DNA of 45,942 bases from Clostridia bacterium (lineage in GTDB: Bacteria > Bacillota > Clostridia > Oscillospirales > Oscillospiraceae). Position numbers and translations under genes: made by a program. The first letter of the stretch is position 1, and each line of letters starts with the position of its first letter. The notes under the pieces were generated by a model. The model did not search any database, had not been told where the DNA came from, and saw only the letters and a program-made list of their open reading frames with translations. Location: NCBI GenBank assembly GCA_021153265.1, contig JAGKTU010000009.1, positions 1 to 45,942 on the forward strand, read 5' to 3'. Shown here one piece after another: positions 40,492 through 45,942 of the stretch.

Positions 40492-41853
40492 ATGGCAAAG
40501 ACAAAAACAATCTTCTTTTGCACCAACTGTGGCAGCGAGACCCTGAAGTGGATGGGGCGTTGTCCTGCCTGTGGCGCATTTAACACCATGGAAGAGCACA
40601 TTGAAAAGCCCATTGCCGCCGGAAAAGCGAAACCGGCCCCTGTTGGTATGAGCCGACGCCCCCAGCGCATCCGTGATGTCACCGGTGACGATGAAATCCG
40701 TTTTTCCACCGGAATGGGCGAGTTGGATCGGGTTTTGGGTGGGGGATCCGTAGCCGGAAGTCTGGTTCTTGTAGGCGGCGCACCGGGTATCGGTAAGTCC
40801 ACACTGCTTCTTCAGATTTGCAACCGCCTCTGCAGCGAACGGAAAGTGCTGTATATCTCCGGCGAGGAAAGTGAACGGCAGCTTAAACTCCGCGCTGAGC
40901 GCTTAGGTGTCAGCCCCGAGGAACTGTATATCCTCTCTGAGACTCGTCTGAGTGATGTTGTGGAAGCAACCGAAGAACTGAAGCCCGATATTCTCATCGT
41001 CGATTCCATCCAGACCCTCTATAACGAGGAAAATGACTCGTCTCCAGGCAGCATTTCACAGGTCAAAGACTGTACCATGACCATGATGCAGCTCAGCAAA
41101 TCCCAAGGCATCACCATTTTTGTGGTTGGTCATATCAATAAAGACGGCAATATAGCCGGCCCCAAGGTCCTGGAACACATGGTGGACTGCGTTCTATATT
41201 TCGAGGGTGATCCCAATACATCCTACCGGCTTCTCCGTGGTGTCAAAAACCGCTTTGGCTCCACGAATGAGATCGGTGTCTTTGAAATGATGGATATTGG
41301 CCTTGTGGAAGTACCAAATCCCAGCCAGATGCTGCTGGAAGGCCGCCCTGAGGGTGCCAGCGGCACCTGCGTCGCTTGTGTGATGGAGGGAACCCGGCCG
41401 GTTTTGGCAGAGGTGCAGGCACTCGTGTCCAAAACGACCTTCAATGTGCCGCGCAGAACAGCAGATGGCTTTGACTTTAACCGCGCGGCGCTGCTTCTGG
41501 CTGTGGCAGAAAAGCGCGCCGGCATGAAATTGAGTGTATTTGATGCCTATATCAATGTAATCGGCGGCCTGCGGCTGGATGAACCCGGAGCAGATCTTCC
41601 TGTTGTGCTCGCAGTTGCATCCTCTTATCGGGATACCCCCATCGCCGACGATTTGGTAGCCATTGGTGAGGTTGGCCTAACCGGTGAGATTCGCACGGTA
41701 TCACACTTAAATCAGCGCCTGGGAGAGGTATCCCGCCTGGGCTTTAAGAAATGTATCATTCCCAGGGGCGGCTCTGAGAAGCTGGATATTCCCCGGGGAT
41801 TGACCGTTTACCGCGTCAAAAACATCCGTGAAGCCATAGAAACAGCTCTATAA
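40492..41853 (+). CDS. radA: DNA repair protein RadA
   Basis: A 453-residue branch-migration ATPase for homologous recombination. It has a zinc finger (CTNCG and CPACG, residues 10-31), Walker A GGAPGIGKST (about 93-102), the RadA-specific KNRFGSTNEIGVFE motif, and a C-terminal Lon-like domain (from about residue 280, including NVIGGLRLDEPGADL). The length and all domains are normal. It has its own promoter and a strong terminator. Confidence 0.96.
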   Translation: MAKTKTIFFCTNCGSETLKWMGRCPACGAFNTMEEHIEKPIAAGKAKPAPVGMSRRPQRIRDVTGDDEIRFSTGMGELDRVLGGGSVAGSLVLVGGAPGIGKSTLLLQICNRLCSERKVLYISGEESERQLKLRAERLGVSPEELYILSETRLSDVVEATEELKPDILIVDSIQTLYNEENDSSPGSISQVKDCTMTMMQLSKSQGITIFVVGHINKDGNIAGPKVLEHMVDCVLYFEGDPNTSYRLLRGVKNRFGSTNEIGVFEMMDIGLVEVPNPSQMLLEGRPEGASGTCVACVMEGTRPVLAEVQALVSKTTFNVPRRTADGFDFNRAALLLAVAEKRAGMKLSVFDAYINVIGGLRLDEPGADLPVVLAVASSYRDTPIADDLVAIGEVGLTGEIRTVSHLNQRLGEVSRLGFKKCIIPRGGSEKLDIPRGLTVYRVKNIREAIETAL

Positions 41854-41857
41854 GCGT

Positions 41858-41887
41858 AAAAAAGGAGGGGACATCCCCTCCTTTTTT
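41858..41887 (+). terminator. Rho-independent terminator of radA
   Basis: A 13-bp stem (AAAAAAGGAGGGG with its complement) has an ACAT loop, and a T-rich right arm acts as the U-tract. The A-tract on the left means it also works for the convergent XRE gene. Confidence 0.9.
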
Positions 41888-41913
41888 CTATTATGGAAAG
41901 CAGGGCAGGGGAG

Positions 41914-42306
41914 TCAGAAAACTAACCCCAGAATCAGTCCCACAATAAAGCATCCGACACCCAGTAGTAGAAATTCTACCGGATTTCGCACATATTTCAC
42001 CCGTTCCACCCGACGAATCGCTGGCTTTTCGACCACTTTTTCAACGACTTTCACCTGATCGACCTTTTCAACCATGTTAACAACGATCGGGGGGCTCTGA
42101 TAAATTGGCTTATTACCTGTGGCCAGGAACTCAACTTCGGTATTGAGAATATCCGCTAATTGAATCAGTTTTATCGTATCCGGTGCGCACAAATCATTTT
42201 CCCATTTACTGACGGCTTGTCTGGAAACATCCAATATTTTAGCCAGCTGTGCTTGCGAGATATTGCGTTCTTTCCGGAGTGTGCAGATTCGTTCACCAAT
42301 CGACAT
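41914..42306 (-). CDS. Membrane-anchored XRE-family regulator
   Basis: A 130-residue protein with an N-terminal HTH_3 domain (residues 3-58; ISQAQLAKILDVSRQAVSKW is the helix-turn-helix). A Val/Glu/Lys-rich linker follows (VEKVDQVKVVEKVVEK), and one membrane segment ends the protein (about 110-128). This would hold the DNA-binding domain at the membrane. The ATG at 42306 has AAGGA upstream; a 37-residue extension of the frame includes the promoter and terminator region and is rejected. The target genes are unknown. Confidence 0.85.
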   Translation of the reverse strand: MSIGERICTLRKERNISQAQLAKILDVSRQAVSKWENDLCAPDTIKLIQLADILNTEVEFLATGNKPIYQSPPIVVNMVEKVDQVKVVEKVVEKPAIRRVERVKYVRNPVEFLLLGVGCFIVGLILGLVF

Positions 42307-42346
42307 ATATAATATTTCCTTGAGATATTTGTCAACTATAGGTTGC

Positions 42347-42374
42347 ATTATAAGAATATCATAACTATCAGCAA
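42347..42374 (-). promoter_or_regulatory. Probable promoter of the XRE gene
   Basis: Read on the minus strand, TTGCTG (42369-42374) and TATAAT (42347-42352) are 16 bases apart. A second TTGACA with TTATAT lies closer to the start codon and is a weaker alternative. Confidence 0.55.
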
Positions 42375-42381
42375 TTATCAA

Positions 42382-42412
42382 GAAAAAACTGCTCCGGAAT
42401 AACCGGAGCAGT
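42382..42412 (-). terminator. Rho-independent terminator of the zinc-ribbon gene
   Basis: Read on the minus strand, a 10-bp stem (ACTGCTCCGG with its complement, 42388-42412) has a 5-base loop and is followed by a T6 run. Confidence 0.85.
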
Positions 42413-42425
42413 CGCATAAATCAAA

Positions 42426-43016
42426 TTAATGATGGAACCAGTATTCAGAATAACCCGAAGATGTCAGTGCGGGTTTAATTGTCATCATCGTCCGGTCATC
42501 GTTGAATTCAACTGTATAAATCTCATCGCTTCCTTCGACTCTGAATTGGTTTGCGGATACAATCTCATACTCGTAGGTTGCGATGTTGGAGTTAAAGTAG
42601 TAGCCATCAAAATTGTACTCAATTTCATCTTCCGAGAAATCCAGTTCCAGCGTGTAGTAGCTACTGCCTTCGATTTCCACTCTAGACCAATCCCGCATAA
42701 GCTCTTTTTTCAGATTATCTTTTCCTATTTGTATGGATAATAGCAAAATTAATGCAACAAGTATAACAGCAGCGGAGGAAATTATGACAATATTGCGTGT
42801 GCGATTCGAATCTGATTTCGTCTCAGAGGGAGGAGGGGCCGCAGGCGAGAATACGGGAGCAGATACCTCAGGGGCTGGTTTTTCCTCAGTCTTTACCTGG
42901 TATTCCGGGGCAGAAACAGACTGAGCCGGGGAAAAATAAGTGGGTCTTCGTTCGCCGCAGTTTTCACAAAAAAACTTCCCTTCAGAAAAAGCGGCGCCGC
43001 ATCTGGGACAATTCAT
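42426..43016 (-). CDS. Zinc-ribbon membrane protein of unknown function
   Basis: A 196-residue protein. The N-terminal zinc ribbon has CPRCG (3-7) and CENCG (17-21); a Pro/Ala/Ser-rich linker (25-70) leads to one membrane segment (about 75-97), and a C-terminal extracytoplasmic beta domain (about 105-196) follows. Architecture of this kind is common in Firmicutes and usually unassigned. AAAGGGTGATC precedes the ATG. It has its own promoter and terminator. Confidence 0.82.
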   Translation of the reverse strand: MNCPRCGAAFSEGKFFCENCGERRPTYFSPAQSVSAPEYQVKTEEKPAPEVSAPVFSPAAPPPSETKSDSNRTRNIVIISSAAVILVALILLLSIQIGKDNLKKELMRDWSRVEIEGSSYYTLELDFSEDEIEYNFDGYYFNSNIATYEYEIVSANQFRVEGSDEIYTVEFNDDRTMMTIKPALTSSGYSEYWFHH

Positions 43017-43047
43017 GTGATCACCCTTTCTATTATTTTACGCAATA

Positions 43048-43076
43048 ATCGTATCATATCCCTATGCTTATATCAA
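43048..43076 (-). promoter_or_regulatory. Sigma-A promoter of the zinc-ribbon gene
   Basis: Read on the minus strand, TTGATA (43071-43076) and TACGAT (43048-43053) are 17 bases apart. The -35 overlaps the stop codon of the upstream recombinase gene. Confidence 0.62.
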
Positions 43077-44089
43077 GAGTTTTCGTCGAACCCATCCGAA
43101 AAGTCTAATTTTGACAGAGGATTTGCTTCAGCTGCAATTTTTAGCTCTGTATTTTCAATATGGGTGTAAATTTGCGTCGTATTTAGATTCTCGTGGCCCA
43201 ATACTTCCTGTACTGTCTTCACATCCACACCGCCGGAAAGCATCATAGTCGCAGCTGTGTGCCGCAGCTTATGTGCAGAATACTGAGTTGTGTCCAGGCC
43301 GGCTTGCAGCAGAGCTTTGTCGACCAGCCTGTGAACTGCCGAGACGCTGATCCGATTGCCATTTCTGGAACCAAAAAGGGCCCGATTATCCGTCAATACC
43401 AATTTATTGCGCTCAACAATGTAGGCATCGATCGCCTTTCTGCATGCCGAGCCAAAATAGACGAATCGTTCCTTATTTCCTTTACCTATAACACGAATCC
43501 GGTCTTCATATACATCTGCAACGTTCAGCCCCACCAACTCACTTCTGCGAATACCGCAGTTCAGGAATAGCATTAGGATTGCGTAATCACGTTTTTCATT
43601 GACGCCGGATACGCACTGTAAAAGCCTTGATGCCTGATCTAATGTCAAGTATTTAGGCAAACTTTTGCGAAGTTTCGGATACTCCAGATCCGCAACCGGA
43701 TTTTCTGTCAGTTGTTTTGTACGCACTGTCAAATATTTATAGAACGACTTAATTGCAGAGAGTTTTCTTGCTCTGGATGAAGCCGAAATGCCCAAATCCG
43801 GTGCAGGGGAGTCGGGTTCCGGATTTCTGTCATTTGCCAGATATGAGAGAAAGTCAAAGATTTCCGACGTTGTAATCTCCCGAACGAAATTCAAATCAAT
43901 TCTCTTGATATCTATCTCATCCAGTCTGGTATCGATCGGCATGTCGCCGCGCATGAGCTGGATGAATCTAAGAAACATCCGAAGATCTAAATAGTATTCC
44001 GAAATCGTAAGCTGGGATTGACCTTTGATTGTTTCGTGATAAGTTAAAAAATCCCGCAAAATCTGGGGACAATCGTGGTATCGTTTCAT
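43073..44089 (-). CDS. Tyrosine recombinase, XerC/D-like
   Basis: A 338-residue integrase-family recombinase. The N-terminal SAM-like core-binding domain (about 10-140) precedes the catalytic domain, with Arg in NCGIRRSEL, Lys in GKGNKERFV, HKLRHT for the His-x-x-Arg pair, GHENLNTTQIYTH for the second His and the nucleophile Tyr. All catalytic residues are present. The layout resembles XerC/XerD more than phage integrases. The start ATG at 44089 has GGAG upstream; the frame extends 33 residues into the esterase gene without a start site. It lies 4 bases after the broken esterase gene. No attachment site was recognised. Confidence 0.88.
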   Translation of the reverse strand: MKRYHDCPQILRDFLTYHETIKGQSQLTISEYYLDLRMFLRFIQLMRGDMPIDTRLDEIDIKRIDLNFVREITTSEIFDFLSYLANDRNPEPDSPAPDLGISASSRARKLSAIKSFYKYLTVRTKQLTENPVADLEYPKLRKSLPKYLTLDQASRLLQCVSGVNEKRDYAILMLFLNCGIRRSELVGLNVADVYEDRIRVIGKGNKERFVYFGSACRKAIDAYIVERNKLVLTDNRALFGSRNGNRISVSAVHRLVDKALLQAGLDTTQYSAHKLRHTAATMMLSGGVDVKTVQEVLGHENLNTTQIYTHIENTELKIAAEANPLSKLDFSDGFDENS

Positions 44090-44093
44090 ATGA

Positions 44094-44882
44094 TCACTGC
44101 TCCAACATCCATGTAAAAGTTTCGATTGCAAAGGCTTTTGAACTGGCTTGGCCGTGTTTGCAATCATCAATAATGCAAAATTCAACATTTCCGCCTGACA
44201 TATTGATTCTGTCCACTAAGGATTGCATCTCACGAATGCATCCTTCGCGACTGCCAGCCATTGCACGAATAGGCACATTGTTCATAGTATCTTGATTGAG
44301 TATTGCGGCATATCTGCTGCTTACTGGAACAGCGGCCGAAAAAAAGTCACCATAGAGATTGACCATATGCCATGCGCCGATAGCACCCCGGCTGTGACCG
44401 GTTATGATGATGTGATTGGGATCTATTTCACATTCTGTCACGATTGTGTCTATCAACCCTTTTAACGTGACAGGGATTTTGTTGTTGATCCAGGAATACT
44501 CACGTGTACATGGCGAGATTGCAATGAAAGGGAATTCATCGCCATAAATCTCTCTGGCACTGGCGATTAGGCCAAAATTCTCCAAAATATCCAAGTTATT
44601 TACTTCGCCGTCACCGTGAAGGAAAATGACCAATGGCATATCTTTGACAGCATTCTTAGGAACGAATAGATAATAGTCTAAAAAACGCTTGGTAGTCTCA
44701 TCTGTATACCTGCGACAATGACTTCCGGCAGAAACAGATATGGAAAGATCCGGTTGTGTTGTAAGTGGTGTTTCTTTAGGGGAATCCAACTCTACCATAG
44801 GCAATGTTTATGTAGCATTCACATAAGATGTACATCCGCTCATAATCAGGTAGGTAAATAGTATTATGATGTATTTTTTCAT
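44094..44882 (-). pseudogene. Lipoprotein alpha/beta-hydrolase gene with in-frame stop
   Basis: The gene starts at ATG 44882 (AGGAG upstream) with a lipoprotein signal peptide: MKKYIIILFTYLIMSGC, the Cys being the lipid anchor. After 24 codons an in-frame TAA (44808-44810) interrupts it. The same frame then runs open for 236 residues as an alpha/beta hydrolase with IFLHGDG for the oxyanion region, the nucleophile Ser in GHSRGAIGAW, and a late Asp/His pair ending DDCKHGQ. This resembles carbohydrate-esterase or PHB-depolymerase-like secreted esterases. Without the stop it would be a surface lipoprotein of about 262 residues. TTG 44804 and ATG 44798 could restart translation but lack ribosome sites. 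The recombinase follows at 4 bases. Confidence 0.8.
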
Positions 44883-44913
44883 GAAGTCACTCCTAATCTT
44901 GTCGTACCAGTTG

Positions 44914-44942
44914 ATTATAACACATCACCCCCTTGAACGCAA
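44914..44942 (-). promoter_or_regulatory. Sigma-A promoter of the esterase-recombinase operon
   Basis: Read on the minus strand, TTGCGT (44937-44942) and TATAAT (44914-44919) are 17 bases apart. The -35 lies in one arm of the perfect palindrome at 44934-44967. Confidence 0.68.
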
Positions 44943-44967
44943 CAAAATTTTTATTTTGTTGCGTTCA
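44934..44967. repeat. Perfect 15-bp-arm palindrome over a -35 box
   Basis: TGAACGCAACAAAAT and its complement are separated by TTTT. The arms are perfect. One arm contains the -35 box of the minus-strand esterase promoter. It could be an operator, or one end of the adjacent structured element. Confidence 0.7.
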
Positions 44968-45075
44968 GAAAGTCCAAAAATAAATCGGCCAATGTCTGGC
45001 CTTTCTGAACCGCTGCGCTGCCCCCTCGCCACCTCGGCGGCTTCGGGCCCGTGCTCGCTCGCATCAAAATAATGG
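44963..45075. other. Structured GC-rich element with overlapping inverted repeats
   Basis: An inverted repeat GTTCAGAAAG (44963-44972) with CTTTCTGAAC (45001-45010) encloses a smaller one, GGCCA (44987-44991) with TGGCC (44997-45001). Its left arm shares 5 bases with the neighbouring palindrome, so the two stems exclude each other. A GC-rich block (45010-45065) follows, in contrast to the AT-rich flanks. No credible gene is seen in the 384-bp space 44883-45266. The element may be a small RNA, an attenuator or a dispersed repeat. Confidence 0.5.
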
Positions 45076-45196
45076 TTTTGTTTCGTTTGCCTTTGAGCAT
45101 CTGCCGCTGTGACATCTTTACAAGCATCCGTTTCGATCAATTCCTAACACTGTCCCTATACTCGTCAAAAATATTCTTGCCATACCAAATTTCGTC

Positions 45197-45225
45197 TTTA
45201 CAATTCCAGCATTAACCGCTAAAAT
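45197..45225 (+). promoter_or_regulatory. Sigma-A promoter of pfkA
   Basis: TTTACA (45197-45202) and TAAAAT (45220-45225) are 17 bases apart, 41 bases before the pfkA ATG. Confidence 0.62.
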
Positions 45226-45266
45226 ATATACGGAAAAACTTTTACTTCTCTCTGGAGGATTTCATT

Positions 45267-45942
45267 ATGAGTGTTAAAAGAATCGGCGTTCTTACCAGCG
45301 GCGGCGACGCCCCCGGTATGAATCCCTGCGTCCGCGCAGTCGTCAGAAGCGCCCTGTACCACGGTCTAGAATGCTATGGCATTCGCCGCGGCTGGAATGG
45401 TCTGATCACCGGCGATATCATCCGTCTGGATGAAAAGAGCGTTTCCCATACCATCAATCGCGGCGGCACCATCCTTTACACTGCACGCAGCAAAGAATTC
45501 ATGACCGAGGAAGGCCAGCGCAAAGCGGTGTCCACCTGCAAGTTTCTGGGATTGGACAGCATCATCGCCATCGGCGGCGACGGCACATTCCGCGGCGCCC
45601 GCGCCCTGAGCAAATACGGCATCAATGTCATTGGTATCCCCGGCACCATCGATAATGACATCAGCTGCACCAACTACTGCATCGGTTTCGACACCGCTGC
45701 CAACACCGCCATCCAGTGCATCGATAAACTTCGTGATACCATGCAGTCCCACGAACGCTGCTCCGTTGTTGAGGTTATGGGACGCAACGCCGGCTATCTG
45801 GCCATGTATGTTGGTCTTGCCGTTGGTGCAACCGCTGTTTTGGTTCCTGAAGAAGAGATTGACTTTGAACGGGATGTTATTGAAAAGATTCGTCAGGCTC
45901 GTTTTAACGGATTTACCCACTACATGATTGTTGTAGCTGAGG
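45267..45942 (+). CDS. pfkA: 6-phosphofructokinase, 5' part (runs off the window)
   Basis: The first 225 codons of an ATP-dependent 6-phosphofructokinase, the committed step of glycolysis. GVLTSGGDAPGMN (residues 7-19) binds ATP, and IAIGGDGTFRGA carries the Gly-Gly-Asp-Gly motif (GGDGT) typical of ATP-dependent enzymes. The catalytic Asp is in PGTIDNDI, and VVEVMGRNAGYLA binds the substrate. GGAGG precedes the ATG 45267. The C-terminal third lies beyond the window, so completeness cannot be judged. Confidence 0.95.
   Translation, partial: MSVKRIGVLTSGGDAPGMNPCVRAVVRSALYHGLECYGIRRGWNGLITGDIIRLDEKSVSHTINRGGTILYTARSKEFMTEEGQRKAVSTCKFLGLDSIIAIGGDGTFRGARALSKYGINVIGIPGTIDNDISCTNYCIGFDTAANTAIQCIDKLRDTMQSHERCSVVEVMGRNAGYLAMYVGLAVGATAVLVPEEEIDFERDVIEKIRQARFNGFTHYMIVVAE

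Noticed and set aside
43073..44882. The tyrosine recombinase as part of a mobile element
   Set aside because: No flanking direct repeats, tRNA, transposase or phage genes were found, and the recombinase resembles XerC/D. It may be a stand-alone recombinase.
44925..45140. A 71-codon minus-strand frame through the GC-rich intergenic element
   Set aside because: It overlaps two inverted repeats and a promoter, and no ribosome site is evident. A structured non-coding or repeat element explains the sequence better.

Overview
The window is a chromosomal segment of a low-to-mid GC, endospore-forming, anaerobic Firmicute, most likely a gut member of the Oscillospirales/Ruminococcaceae type of Clostridia. 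The evidence is a complete spoIIIAA-AH operon, cotJ spore-coat genes, a CwlD-type amidase, the Gls24-nusB-xseAB-ispA order, Gram-positive secretion signals and large surface proteins with starch- or mucin-type modules. No rRNA, tRNA, CRISPR array, prophage or insertion sequence was seen. This taxonomic placement is an inference from gene content only.

Layout. 1-8.5 kb holds housekeeping and membrane genes: a GMP synthase lacking its glutaminase domain, a PfkB kinase, a NatAB-like ABC exporter, a MATE exporter, a TSCPD protein, a YbaK-type deacylase, a ClpP/TepA-like protease and a UppP-like protein whose catalytic residues are substituted. 8.5-11 kb holds an ftsK/spoIIIE gene split by a -1 frameshift. 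11-15.6 kb is the spoIIIA operon behind a sigma-E-like promoter. 15.7-20.3 kb is a Gls24/nusB/Kae1-like/xseAB/ispA/flavin-reductase operon.

20.4-38.5 kb is the accessory, cell-surface part. A membrane-anchored Ig-like protein and two bacterial tyrosine kinases with Tyr-rich tails form one operon, with no glycosyltransferases beside it. Facing it is a compact operon of PqqD-like protein, an 85-residue Cys-containing peptide, an HPr-kinase-like ATPase and a radical SAM/SPASM enzyme, which together look like an unusual ribosomally made peptide (RiPP) pathway. Divergent from that run an anchored Ser/Thr/Pro-rich protein, a 2537-residue secreted protein (fibro-slime region plus four tandem starch-binding-like repeats) and a 941-residue GH20 hexosaminidase.

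38.6-45.9 kb holds cotJC, a fused cotJA-cotJB gene, a cwlD-like amidase, radA, a membrane-anchored XRE regulator, a zinc-ribbon membrane protein, a tyrosine recombinase, and a lipoprotein esterase gene interrupted by an in-frame stop. A palindrome-rich, GC-rich 384-bp intergenic region follows, then the 5' part of pfkA, which runs off the window.

The best candidates for something undescribed are the PqqD/peptide/HPr-kinase/radical SAM operon (24.2-26.8 kb), the orphan tyrosine kinase pair beside it, and the structured element at 44.9-45.1 kb.
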